This document shows, piece after piece, positions 32,551-44,070 of a stretch of 64,000 nt of DNA (its first letter is position 1; each line of letters begins with the position of its first letter). A model generated the notes under the pieces. That model was not told the origin of the DNA and made no database searches. It was given only the letters and a program-made list of their open reading frames with translations. The stretch is from Plazaster borealis (lineage: Eukaryota; Echinodermata; Asteroidea; Forcipulatida; Labidiasteridae), in NCBI GenBank assembly GCA_021014325.1, contig CM037476.1, positions 12,312,827 to 12,376,826 on the forward strand. Reading direction: 5' to 3'. Both the position numbers and the translations under genes were made by a program.

Positions 32551-33282
32551 CGGACACCGAGAGTACACCCTCCATGATGCCTCCATGTACATGTACATGT
32601 ACTGCATGTACTGTACCAGATGTGATACCAGATCAAGGTGACTTTTAATTGACATACAATATATATGGGTACCTGTATGAATATTTAGGTCAATTATAGA
32701 GAGGTCATCCTTTCACTGTACAATTACATGTAGCCAGTAGCCACCTGATCAATCCCCACTGACCTGGTGTGATGAACTGCCCGTGTCTATTATCATCACA
32801 TAGGAAAACTTGTTATTGCATTTACCTTTCAATAAAGTTAGAATCTACTCATTTGCATATAATGCCTTGTGTTGCCATGCAATCACTCTAATGGAGGCTC
32901 TTGTTGATTGGGTCATGTGACTGCACTTTCCTTTGTTCTGTCTGCATTTAAATAGTGTTTGTTGGCTGCGAATCCTGTTGTGGCACTTCCCTTCTCCGAT
33001 AATTTTTGTGAAGTGGAAAAATAATTAAGGACAATTTGTAAGCCAGAAAGCCTTACGCCAGACGTTTAAGTTCCAGCTTGCACAATGTTCACAAGCCTGC
33101 CCAATTCTGGGCTCAAATGACGAATTCACAAAGCACTTAAGATTCACCTTTATGAGTTTCCAATATCACCATGCGTGATTTGTCTTGTGACATTCATACT
33201 TTGCTTAGCAAATTAAAATAGAAACACATATTGCTCTAATCTCAAATCAGACCCATGTGCAGTAAAACTGTTCATCTACAAG

Positions 33283-33331
33283 CCCTGATTGTCCTGTGGA
33301 ATTTTCTTTTCCCACAAAGTTTGAGCCCTGA
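33283..33331 (+). mobile_element. Family F right-end fragment
   Basis: CAAGCCCTGATTGTCCTGTG and CAAAGTTTGAGCCCTG match the end of F2. Confidence 0.4.
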
Positions 33332-33453
33332 AAGACACCTTGAACATTCAAACAATGTAGAGCAACCACCACCTTGTCGTTGTGCTTTTCACAAACAGTA
33401 CAAATTCCATTAGATATAATTATTCACACTTTTTGGACAGAAAAACATTTAAT

Positions 33454-33625
33454 AATTTGGGGTTGAACAAGAAAATTGACTAGAGCAGCATTTGAACCAA
33501 CGATCTCCGGATTAGCGTGCCGGCGCTCTACAAACTGAACTATCTAACCCTATAGTTCGTGGCGGTCTCCCTTTTTTTTCCAATATATTTGTTCGGCGGT
33601 GCCACTTAGTGCGAGTCAGAAGCTA
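33454..33625 (-). mobile_element. tRNA-derived SINE, family T, copy T3
   Basis: On the minus strand, TAGATAGTTCAGTTTGTAGAG and CCGGAGATCGTTGGTTCAAA form the tRNA-like head. The flanking GTTCGGCGGTGCCA and CGGTCTCCCTTTTTT recur near T1. Confidence 0.7.
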
Positions 33626-34499
33626 TAAAATAAAAAAAGCTGCTGAAATTTGTTTAAGTTGACAAATCCAAATGGCCAATAAAGGTAGCCGAAAAAACCC
33701 TAAAAACAAAACATCCTCTAAACACTGCTGCTTTCAACATGAGTATCAGTGTGATGTTTGCTTGGTTTACCACGGAAGCAGGGGGAAATTACTTGCTCGT
33801 AATGAAAACTGCTTGCAAACATCCCTGCCTCCTCGTTTTATGGCCGCAAGGTTCAATATGCTCGTTTCAGGTGCGTCATTTCGGAGAGCCGTAACTTTAA
33901 AAAGTCTAGCCCCCCGAGGAGGATGTTTCACTTTTTTAATATCAGCGGCTGACATTTAATCTCACAGTCGAAAGTCAATATCCCTCGAAGAGACGCAAAC
34001 ACTTTTTTTCTTTTTTCTTTTTATCTTTTCTGTCTTTTGGCTTTTTATTGTTTTTCGATCTGGCTTTCTCGATCCAAGGGAGTTGATTTCTATTTAACGA
34101 AAAACACAAAAACAAAACAAAGCTTGTTTGGACAGTAAGCTTTTTCGGAGAAGGGGCGTCATTTTTTAAATGGGTGTTGAATGTTATACATCTCAAAGCA
34201 CTTGTTGTGGAAAAAAGAAGGGGGTTTGCCCTTGTGTTTCTGGCATCTTGGTTTGGCTGCATGAATGTACAGTGTAGATTACAGTGTGTATTGGGATCTT
34301 TTAAACTACCAGTGGGAAACCCGCGCTAAGCGCAGGGCCTGCTTTGGAAGTGAGAAGATTTAAATACGTGATTTTATCAGATCACCGTAGGTCAAACGAT
34401 GTTGATGTAAACATTAATTTGTCTTGTCTCTAAATGCATTCTCCTGCTTGGTATACATGTACATATACATGTACATGATGTAAAACAGATAGAATATGG

Positions 34500-34590
34500 T
34501 AACTTGGCTGGTAACCGTAGTCTGGTAAGCAAAATTTGTTTTGTGCTCAGCAACTTTCTGTGCTCAACCCAGCTCTATGAAATTGGGCCT
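34500..34590. mobile_element. Family A right-half fragment
   Basis: AACTTGGCTGGTAACCG, TTTTGTGCTCAGCAACTTT and CAGCTCTATGAAATTGGGCC. Confidence 0.65.
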
Positions 34591-35104
34591 ACTCTACTGT
34601 CCTTATTGATCACCGATAGATCACAGTCATGAATCTCAGCTGCCATTGTTTAGTATTGCCTTCATGTAGGGTGCCAGGGACCAAATCTATCAAGGATTGC
34701 TTTGTTCCAGTACATCCTACTCCCCCCCTCCCCAACCCCCTCCTCCCCACCACCACTGTTACCAGGATTAACCTCTTGAAAACTGTCCACCCCAAGAGTT
34801 ATGTTGGCTTTTTTTGTGTGAGTAATAAACCGAACCCTCCAGGTGCCCCCACACCATACACCCACCCACATGCACTACCCCCTTTTAAATGAAAAGTAAA
34901 AACAACAAAACTATATCTTGATTAGATTCCCAGCATGAAAACAAGAAATTGACCAACAGTTGGAAACATTTTTTTCCTGTTTTTCAGCAGAATGTTCAAA
35001 ATGTCTTAAAGTTTTGTACCCAGATAGGATCCTAATTGTAATTTGCAATGCACATCATCCTACCATGTACAAAAAAAGAAGAAGAAAATGTTGGACATGC
35101 GACC

Positions 35105-35520
35105 CTGGGCTTTCTTCTAGGGGGACGCCTTTATGGTCTCCTCTCATCGTAGAGAAAAGATCATTGAGGCTCCTTTCAGCCGTAGTCTAACCATAGAGCA
35201 TAGAAAGGATCCACCTCTCTATGCCTAGAGTAAGGAGGTCTTAACTACATGTACTTCAACTGCCCAGAGGTGGGGCTAAATTACAGTGGGCTTTCTTCTT
35301 GGGGATGCCTTTATGGTCTCCTCTCATCATAGGGAAAAGATCATCGAGGCTCCTTTCACCGTAGTCTGACCATAGAGCATATAGAAAGGACCCACCTCTC
35401 TATGCCCACCTTTCTATGCCCACCTTTCTATGCCCACCTTTCTATGCCCACCTCTCTATGCCTAGAGTAAGGAGGTCTTAACCACTTCAACTGCCCAGAG
35501 GTGGGGGTAATTTACAGCGT
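35105..35520. repeat. Direct duplication, ~181 bp period, with inner minisatellite
   Basis: GGGCTTTCTTCT, CTTTATGGTCTCCTCTCATC, GAAAAGATCAT.GAGGCTCC, GAGCATA.AGAAAGGA, CCTAGAGTAAGGAGGTCTTA and ACTGCCCAGAGGTGGGG occur twice. The second copy holds about five CCCACCT(T/C)TCTATG units at 35391-35460. Confidence 0.85.
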
Positions 35521-36149
35521 GCATCCACTCTCCCACCTGGATCGTTCCAAACTTTCTTATTCCCTTTAGGGCTCCATTCATCTTACTTTCACAATCAAGG
35601 TGTTGGTTGTGAGGGACCAACTGAAAGTGAAAGTTTTATCTCTTCTCAAGAAAATGTTTTCCTTGCATTGAAGCGGTACTTATGCTGTAGAACTAAAAGA
35701 AGGATTTCAGGTTTAATTACAGTGCAGGGGTCCACTTCACGGAATAGTCGGCAAGAGGTTTGCAACCTGTTAAGAAGAAAAGAAAATTGCCACACGTTGT
35801 GCAGGATTCTGTGCAGGATATTGTACCAATACTTGTATTGCATCCAAACTGTGACGAGAAGTCTATTTTTGGAAGAGACTACTTGTATTGCCCAAATAAT
35901 GTGATCTAAATCACATATTTGTGAAAGTGTCGCAACTTTGAAATATGGTTTCACAGAACTGCAGAAGAGTGTAATTGATTTTGCAAGCATAAATTTGAAC
36001 AGTATACACACACACTGTGCATTTGTAGTATGTGTACATTACTCTACAAGTCTCCAGTTGCCCAAGGTTTTCTTCTTTGTAACTGAGGGTTATTTTTAGC
36101 AATGGGACACAATTGCACTTAGAAAAGTAACTGGAATAATAGACCACGC

Positions 36150-36442
36150 GAGTCTCGCGAATGTTCTATCATTGTTTGGGGTACCACTTTAACGCGTGCT
36201 CTTCAACAGGTCATAATGTTCGAATACACCACGCGAGACTTGTATGGACAAGTGGTACTATTATAATTGCTACAACTTCCCATTATTAACAAGTCTCGCT
36301 AATGTTTAAAAAAAATGTTGGGTACCACTTTAACGCGTGCTCTTCAACAGGTCCTAATGTTCGAATACACCATGCGAGACTGGCAAAGTCTATGGACAAG
36401 TGGTGCTATATGTATTATAATTGCTACAAATTCCCATTTTTA
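36150..36442. repeat. Direct tandem duplication, 141 bp unit
   Basis: GTACCACTTTAACGCGTGCT at 36181 and 36322, with TCTTCAACAGGTC and ATGTTCGAATACACCA following in each. The copies differ by small indels. Confidence 0.85.
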
Positions 36443-37252
36443 CTAATATTATTGTTATCATTATTTGAAATTGCCTTCTGCCTTCATTAAAAAAGAAAGA
36501 AATTGGGTTGTAATGCAACTGGCAAATGTCCTGGATTTTGCTTCGTCATACATTTATTATTTTGAAAGCTGGTACTTTGCCTGTACTTGTAGCCAGTTTT
36601 CTGTATGTAATTTTAATAGCCACAATTTTTGAAATAAGATAGATGCCATACACTATAGCAAACAAACAAATGGAATAATAATGGGTAATAATTATATTGG
36701 AGTAAGGAAGTAGGAATATGTCTCAATTTTGTTGGGAGGGGTTTTCCCAGTTACAGATGGAAATTTACTCGTTCATACATTTTCTTAAGACCGCTGCCAT
36801 GTTTAAACAGGTTCCCTGTATTTACCCCCTTGCACTGATCTTGACAACTACTCTCTGCCCATGGTCTGCATTTTGGGAGTCAAAATGTAAAGATACATTT
36901 CCCTGGTGCATTTTTACTACACTGTACATAGTGCACACGCGTCGCGTAAAATGTGCACTGCACAGTAACACAAGGGGGAACCTGACCAATAATGGGGCGA
37001 GCAAGGTTTTCCTGTCACGCTGTCTGGTGGATTGGGTCAAATTATCATGCCAATGAAGACTTCTAAGGCCAATCCACAATGGCGGCTACAGCTATGGCTA
37101 TGAATGTTGCTAAGGGTGTTGCAAATGAAGTCCTAGACTTCAATGCATGATGACGCGGTGATCCAGTCGTAGGCCTAGACGTAGCCGGTAGCCATCAATT
37201 CGGACAGTGTCTAATTCTCATTTCATAAAAGGAACCATCCTATTTTGATGGA

Positions 37253-37345
37253 CCTGGAATCTGGTAGTTGAAAGGGCAAGGCCGTTTCAGTTTTTGCAAC
37301 TGTAACAGGCAAGGGTTGTGGCCAATACCGGGGCAACAGATGCCT
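37253..37345 (+). mobile_element. Family D fragment
   Basis: CTGGAATCTGGTAGTTGAAAGGGCAAGGCC-type left end (in two blocks) and GGGGCAACAGATGCCTG. The middle is shortened. Confidence 0.45.
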
Positions 37346-37602
37346 GATTTTGCTTTCCTTTCTGTAGATAGGTTACTGATTTGATAGGCATAAAATTAGA
37401 TTGGTTGATTTGATTGGAATAAAACAAAGCAAAAACAAGATAACCACAGTACATTGTGGTGACAGTCTTTGCATAACTTCCCCTCCCCAGCCCCATCTGT
37501 TGACCTAAATCTGCGACATGATTCAAATATCACTTCCTATGTATCATTTGGCAATAACACTTCCTGTAAAGTTATCTAAGGTTCTCATTGTGGAGAAGCT
37601 AG

Positions 37603-37969
37603 TTAACACGTTTGGTAATTGTCAAAGACCAGTTCTCACTTGGTGTATCCCAACATATGCATAAAATAATAAGCCTGTGAAAACTTGGGCTCAATTGGTC
37701 ATCGAAGTTGCAAGAAAATGATGAAAGAAAAAACACCCTTGTTGCACAAATTTGTGTGCTTTCAGATGCCTAAAAAGGCTTCAGGCCTGAAGTCTTTTTC
37801 AGATTCAAATATTTTAGTGAGAAATTACCTCTTTCTCAAAAACTACGTTAGTTCAGAGGGAGTGGTTTCTCACAATGTTTTATACTGCCAACAGCTCTCC
37901 GTTGCTCATTACAAGTAACTTTTTATGCTAATATATATTTTGAGTAGTTACCAAAAGTGTCCAGTGCCT
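37603..37969. mobile_element. Family B piggyBac-like MITE, copy B4
   Basis: CACGTTTGGTAATTGTCAAAG to ACCAAAAGTGTCCAGTGCCT, then TTAA 37970-37973. On the left, TTAA 37603-37606 sits directly on CACG, so the outer ~10 bases of the left repeat are missing. The interior is collinear with B2, B3 and B5. Confidence 0.8.
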
Positions 37970-37993
37970 TTAAAACTACATATTGTAGTTAAT

Positions 37994-38082
37994 TATGGAC
38001 TAGTGAAAAGGCTGGACGACTAGAGAAATAACAAGCTATTGGTTCTGCCGGCCAGTCACTGCAAAGGTTAAGGGCAAACTCT
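37994..38082 (+). mobile_element. Family C right-half fragment
   Basis: TATGGACTAGTGAAAAGGCTGG, GCCGGCCAGTCACTGC and GGTTAAGGGCAAACTCTG match the right half of family C. Confidence 0.6.
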
Positions 38083-38089
38083 GATGTAA

Positions 38090-38700
38090 ATTTGTGTACG
38101 ATACAGACATTCAGCGGTGCTATGCTATGCTGAGACAAGTGATTGTTACAATCTTTAGCATCTTGAAAGTTTTTTATGTACAATAATTGTACAACAGTGG
38201 CCTCCATTCTCAAACTGTACAGTATAGCCTACAACATGCCTTTTTAAAGATGTACAGCATTTATGTACTGATCATAACTGTATACAATACAGACATTCAG
38301 CGATGCTATGCTATGCTGAGACCATTCCCAGCCAAATGAAAACAAGTGATTGTTACAATTTATTGTAGCATCTTGAAGGTTTGTTTATTGTACAATAATT
38401 GTACGACAGTGGCCTCCATTCTCAAACTGTACAGTAAACAACATGCTTTTTTTAAAGATGTACATTACAGCATTTATGTACTGATCATAACTGTATACGA
38501 TACAGACATTCAGCGATGCTACATGTATGCTATGCTGAGACCATTCCCAGCCAAATGAGAACAACTGATTGTTACAATTTTTAGCATCTTGAAGGTTTTT
38601 TATGTACAATAATTGTACAACAGTGGCCTCCATTCTTAAATTGTACAGTATACAACATGCTCTTTTTAAGATGTACAGCATTTATGTACTGACCATAACT
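38090..38700. repeat. Tandem repeat, three units of about 210 bp
   Basis: TGATTGTTACAAT starts at 38140, 38347 and 38566 (spacings about 207 and 219). Each unit has AGCATCTTGAA.GTTT, TACAATAATTGTAC (self-complementary), AGTGGCCTCCATTCT and ACAGACATTCAGCGATGCTA. The open frames over it are repeats of one another. Confidence 0.85.
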
Positions 38701-39940
38701 GGGGGTTTTTCCCCAGGCAAATCTTATATAAAGAAAACTTACTCAAATGTACAGGTCATGATGGATTCCATATCTCCAAAAGAGAAAGTTTGTCAACATT
38801 CTTGTCATTTAAAAAAAATTGTTTACAGTTCACCAAGTAATTTACTGTCATTCTTGGCACTCCTCAGGGTGTATCTTCACATACGTGCACGTAGCCTGTG
38901 CACCTACCTATTATGAAAACAATTCTGCCTGCTGTGACCTTGACAGCTGCCCTCTGTTGGCCAAGTTGCTTTTTTATTATTTCATCGGTTGCAGGACTAT
39001 GTGTTAACAATCTTATTGTACATATCCATAAACTTGCAACATGTGACTTCATTGTGTGCATTCAGGATTTATAGCGACATCTGTTTCAGTAAATTGGTGA
39101 AAATTCAGCTGCTTTGTAGAATCCTGGGCAAAAACAAGTGAAAGGCGCCTGGGAAAAGTTTCAAGTCCAACAGCAAAGGAGGCTTTTTTTATTAATTGTT
39201 TTTATTAATTGATGCAATATTTAATAAATCAGGGACAAAGAATGTTTGTGTCTGTAGATTTTTACCCTCATATCTTGAAGGTAAATTTTTTACAAAATTT
39301 AAAAATGGGGACAATATAAGAGGCAGTAAATGCTTTGGTTTATTTTTAAAAAAAATACATGAAAACGTAGAAGAAGAGAACAATGAATGTTTATTTATTT
39401 ATTTATTTTCTTTAAGAGGCTGAATTGCATGGCATTAAAAAAAAAGGCAAATATTTATGAGCTTTCCCACCATCGATCACCCCATGATTGACATAAGACA
39501 GGTTTCCTTGTACACAAAATAACCAAATCTGCATTCTCTTCCTACATGTATGTAGTATTTTTCCACTCTCTTATCTCAGTACTTTTCCACTGCGCTACTG
39601 CACCCTGACCCTGGCAGTGTGGCAGGAATGCTTGCTTTACAATGCACAGGTCTCTGGCCAGTGTGCGCAGATCTGTACAGATCGTGAACTGAAGTCATAA
39701 ATTTTGATCTTCGACTTTGAGAGCCTGGTGATCTGGAGGGATTTCTTGGGCACATGACCTTCTCTTAAACATTGTATAGAATTACATCCAAAAGGAGCTG
39801 ACATTCAAAGGATTTGGGGGGGGGGTGTTTTTGTGTTTTTCTTTGAAGTTATAAATTATGTATTTGGCGACTGCTCTATATTCAGACAAAGAACGCTATA
39901 TTTTGAAAACCTTCCCGTAATTTACATGCTATTGCTAAGT

Positions 39941-39957
39941 TTAGGGTTAGGGTTAGG
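39941..39957 (+). repeat. Short TTAGGG run
   Basis: Two full TTAGGG units plus a partial one, followed by an AACATAGGGGTGTC(G/T)G minisatellite to about 40062. Too short to be a telomere relic on its own. Confidence 0.6.
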
Positions 39958-39974
39958 AATAGGAAAATACACTA

Positions 39975-40065
39975 GGTGTGTCCTAACATAGGGGTGTCTG
40001 AAAATAGGGGAGATCCGGAACATAGGGGTGTTGGAACATAGGGGTGTCGGAACATGGGTGTGTAA
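39975..40065 (+). repeat. AACATAGGGGTGTCGG minisatellite
   Basis: Five degenerate 16-17 bp units. Confidence 0.7.
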
Positions 40066-41339
40066 GCATGTATTTCATTGGCTGTTCCACGCAAGAGTTG
40101 CATTGCAGTTTTGAAAATTTATTTTTGGAAAGAGTTCCCAGGGAGGTGTGGATTTGATTTAATTGACACAGAATATAATTTTTTCAATTTGCAAACATCA
40201 AAAATCAATATTTTAAAGACACGTATTCATGTAATGTAAAGTTTACACAATACACAGCGTTTAACAATTGTTTTGCTCATTTACACATGTATCATACAGC
40301 TGTTTGGGTTTGAAACTTTTATTGTAGGCAAACATGCATTTCATGAATTATTTTTTACATTGTTTGTGAAAACAATTTATTTTAAACCACCACTCTTTCC
40401 ACAATCTTTGGACAACTCGCCTGTGAACCAGTGCATCACAAGCTGATCTTCTGTTTTTGACTGTGTGAAATGTGGATTTTGTTTTGTACTTTGTTCTTAA
40501 CCCTTTAGAGGCCAAAGCGGCCAGTACCAAAATGCCCATAGCAGCCGCAAGGTTTGACCTACTTCCATTCACAATTAAAGAGGTCAAAGTAAAGGTCATG
40601 TCCGGATATGAAATTTTCCAATGTAGTATGTTAACACAGTATCCCAATTTCTAAACACAAAACTAAATTTTCTGTTTCATGTTATTTCTGTTGACATTTT
40701 TACTGACAAAATTTGATTAAAGAAGTGAACACTCAGTCGGGACATTTTGTGATGATTATACAGAAATGAATGGTCTCTACACGCATCGGCGCACAAATAA
40801 TTCTGGGTTTAATTCGAGTCCAAGCAGCGCTGGCAACTATCAATGGCATGCTGATTTTGAAGCAATGCGGTGCACGACTAATAAAACCTGGCATAGTTAG
40901 ATGTAAACTACATCAAGGCACCCGTCTCTTGGCAGCTTGATTTATTTTTTTTAACTGTACCCAGTTTCCCAAGATGCAACAAGGTATATTTTTAAAAATG
41001 GCGCTATTATAAGTTATCACACAAGTGGTATACGGAAGAATATAGCGCTTGTGCGTCCCATATCGAACAATGCCGAAACACTCCTTGTTGCTATGGATCG
41101 ACCAATAAACCTCGAATATTCAGGCCTGCTTGAAGATAAGTGTTAGGCTAATTTCATTTTTGGTCAGGGTCTTTCTCGACTATTGAAAAATCGGGTGTTT
41201 TCTTCTGGGATCTCTTCTTCATTTATCATTCATTATCATAAGAGCTATTGATCTCAGTTGTTGAAGAAGCTTGTCAAGTCCATGACCCCAGAAAGTCAAG
41301 AAGTGTATTGTGTTCAACCTTCTATGTACATGGACACTG

Positions 41340-41420
41340 TACAGGTGATTCCACCGTGGTTCAGTGGTTAGACTGCAGGACTTGCAATCACAAGGTTGTG
41401 GGTTCAAATCCTACTAAGCT
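41340..41420 (+). mobile_element. tRNA-like SINE head
   Basis: GTGGTTCAGTGGTTAGACTG resembles an A-box region and GTTGTGGGTTCAAATCC a B box, at tRNA spacing. The acceptor arms do not pair well and no CCA context is seen, so it is read as a decayed SINE head and not a tRNA gene. Confidence 0.5.
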
Positions 41421-42214
41421 AACTGCTGATTTCACAATGATTAGAATTGAGTAATGTCGTCTAAATGTAGTTACTGAATTTACAATTTTTTGATTTTGTG
41501 CAATTCATAATCATAGATGTTAAACCAATGTTTGTATGAGAGAGATTGGCTGTTGCCAGCTTGGTGTTTGTGGGAGTTTGACGAGTTCCCTTGAACAGGA
41601 AAATCATCTAAACAAGAAATTGTATTGCTCGGTTGTTTTGCAAGTTCACTCAAGAAAGTTGTTTACCAGGGAGCCCAGAGCCACACAATGTATAGAAGTT
41701 TGTTGAACTCCAGGTCCTTGCTATCATCGAGGGTCGACACACACAAGCTGCCTGGTCTCATGTCATAGGGGAATACAGTGAGTTCTGTTTTTTGTGGTAC
41801 CCTGGAATCACTGACCCATGGTATACCCCTGGTGGTCATGGATTAGCTAGCATGACAGGACAGACTGGCTGACCCTTCTCACTGGTGCCTCTCTGTCCAT
41901 ATGACCATGGTGTGGGTCCTTTCTTTATGGTTGTATTGTAACCAACCATACAGAAAGAACCAACCATGGACAACCAGATAAACAACCATTGTTCTGCCAT
42001 TATCAGACCGGATGAATATTCATTCTGCTGACTGACCAATCAGTTTCTCTGTTCCTTGTAATAAGGTCTTTAAGTTATGCAATGAATATTGATCATGGTT
42101 TCTTGTTATTGTGAATCTTTAAAGTTAACCCTTCTAAAGGTGTGTGCATAGGCTACATGTATCTTGAACAATATTTACAGATGGGCAGCCCCGGCTCATG
42201 AATATCCATCAGGT

Positions 42215-42510
42215 TTATTTAGGGGGTCAGGTTGGAGTAGTTGTATCGTTCCTCGCCTTCCACCTGTAGGACCCTGGTTCGAATCACGCCGGGGGAACTA
42301 TGTGGATTGGGTTTTTAGTCCCTACCTGATTGCGTGGGTTTTTCCCTGGAATTGTACTTTGCGGTTTTCCTCATACATCTAAACGGAAACTTCTTTCATT
42401 GTCTTCTCTCCATTGGGTTCTTGGCTAGTAGTGTGGGGATTAAGTTCACTTTTCTGAGAGTCCTTGGCTTCACAACCAGAATTATTAAATGGAATGAAAA
42501 ATGAAAATGA
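42215..42510 (+). mobile_element. SINE-like repeat with B-box (different family)
   Basis: GGACCCTGGTTCGAATCACGC contains a good B box, preceded by GTTCCTCGCCTTCCACC. The tail runs through GTGGATTGGGTTTTTAGTCC and CTTCACAACCAGAATTATTA to an AATGAAAATGAA run. Only one copy is in this window, so mobility is inference. Confidence 0.45.
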
Positions 42511-42542
42511 ACTGCAATGAAATGAAACGGAGGAGTTAGGGC

Positions 42543-42660
42543 CTTAAAGCACAAGGACAACATCGGTAATTGTCAAAGAACAGTATCCACACTTGATGTG
42601 ACCCATACACTTTATTCCTCTGCTAAGTCTCTGTGCTATGCAACATATCATTTTGTGGAC
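42543..42660. mobile_element. Diverged family B-related left end
   Basis: CTTAAAGCACAAGGACAACAT, CGGTAATTGTCAAAGAACAG and CACACTTGATGTGACCC follow the B end pattern but are diverged. A similar stretch lies at about 6815-6890. Confidence 0.35.
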
Positions 42661-43499
42661 AACTTAACAAAATATAAAAACCCGCTTTTCAGTTGAGAAG
42701 ACTACAACCTGTACACTTAATTAGGCCAAGTAAAAAAAACCACACCAGTTGATCATCCCCGCCAGCCCTCATTCTTTTTTTTGAATCAGCATCCTTTGTT
42801 ATAATGCTATTTATTTTGTTAATGTCCCGAAAAATACTAAATTTGTATGTATTTTTGCTTTATCTTTGCACCATTTTTGCAAAGATTTATTTAATTTACC
42901 CATATCTTAGACTTCAAAGCTCTGCAAAGCAAGCAAATTTTTAGTCTGGCTCTTTCCTCCTTGAAAAAATATTTTAAAATATAAAGGCCCTCATCCTTCT
43001 CTTTAAAAACAACCCTAATCAACTGTGTATTACATTGTACATGTACATGTACTTTGCTTTGGTTTTATTCAAATTACAACCACACGTAATGTATATTTTT
43101 ATACAGTATGTGTTTAAAAACAATCTGGAAGGATGAAGAGGTGTTTGGCATTACAGTTTGTAGACATTTGGACATAACTTGACGCAAGAGTGAAACCAGA
43201 AACTCATTTGCTTAATGAGTGAATGGTTATAATTTTAGTTTAATATGATTACCACAATCCATTTGAAAATTATGTTGTAATTTAGCTGTTCTAAACATGT
43301 TGTGAATTTCTTTGATGGCAAATACCTGACTCAAAATGCAGGCTGGATTTCATTTCTTAAAGTGATTGCAACCTTGTAAGTTTTATGATAGATCCCTCTT
43401 ACAAGTTCCCACCCCCCCTCCCAATATCTAATTTGAACTGCAAACTTCCCAGTTTTTATGTAAAGCAAGGACGCTTTTAACAGCATCAAAATAAACCAG

Positions 43500-43860
43500 C
43501 ATTTCCTCATGCATTATGCAGCATCAGTCGACCAATCAAAGCTAAGTAGGCTAAACCATCCCCTATTGCATCACCAAGGCCTCGCTGTATCTATGCACAC
43601 AATAACATCAGCTGATGGTGTACATCATACATTATTCATGAGTGAGGTCAGCTGTCATCAGAGAGAGGACAGAATCAGCTGATTTTAGTGAATAGCCTGT
43701 GTGCATTGGTATACGCATGGTATACGTGCAAACAATCCCACAACCTGCCCTCAGTGGTTCACAAGTGAGACTGGCGTGAGTGATGCAATAGACGCTGCCT
43801 ATTGCTACACTGCATGCAGGCTAGCAAGAACTGTCAGGAAATCCACAGTGAGTGAGTGGG
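43500..43860 (+). promoter_or_regulatory. SESN: Putative internal sestrin promoter
   Basis: A repeat-free stretch directly before the alternative first exon. CCAAT at 43532-43536; three CAGCTG E-boxes at 43609-43614, 43649-43654 and 43676-43681. No acceptor with a good pyrimidine tract precedes the exon, which supports a transcription start here and not an internal cassette exon. Inference from motifs only. Confidence 0.4.
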
Positions 43861-44070
43861 ATGGTTGAGGTTTACCAAAGCGGAGACAGCGTTTTACTTG
43901 GACTGAAGGATCCTACATCCTCCCTGAAGAAAAAGAACCGACGCGAAGCCAAAGTTGGAATAATGGGGAAGAGGGTGAGGGCCGAGAGCCCGTACAATGA
44001 GGTGCAGAAATTGTTTTTGGAAGATGGACAGTTAAAGACGAGACCTACATTGTGTTTGAAGTGTTTACAG
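43861..44070 (+). CDS. SESN: Sestrin alternative first coding exon
   Basis: ATG 43861, with an in-frame stop TGA at 43849-43851 just upstream, opens a 70-residue frame ending CAG/gtaaga at 44070, phase 0 and so compatible with the phase-0 exon at 48809. The product is basic in the middle (LKKKNRREAK) and ends TLCLKCLQ. Vertebrate SESN3 and the short SESN1 form have a different N-terminus in this position that also carries a C-x-x-C pair (LLCTNC, LLGCKQC, recalled) shortly before the conserved R-I-x-x-P block. The open frame, donor, phase and CxxC support it. No transcript evidence, so it could be chance. Confidence 0.6.

Noticed and set aside
33672..33959. 95-codon + strand frame with an open antisense frame
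   Set aside because: Low-complexity Lys/Asn-rich start, no domain, beside a SINE; both strands open together, which suggests base composition and not coding.
39941..39957. Interstitial telomere
   Set aside because: Fewer than three TTAGGG units next to an unrelated G-rich minisatellite; expected by chance in such sequence.
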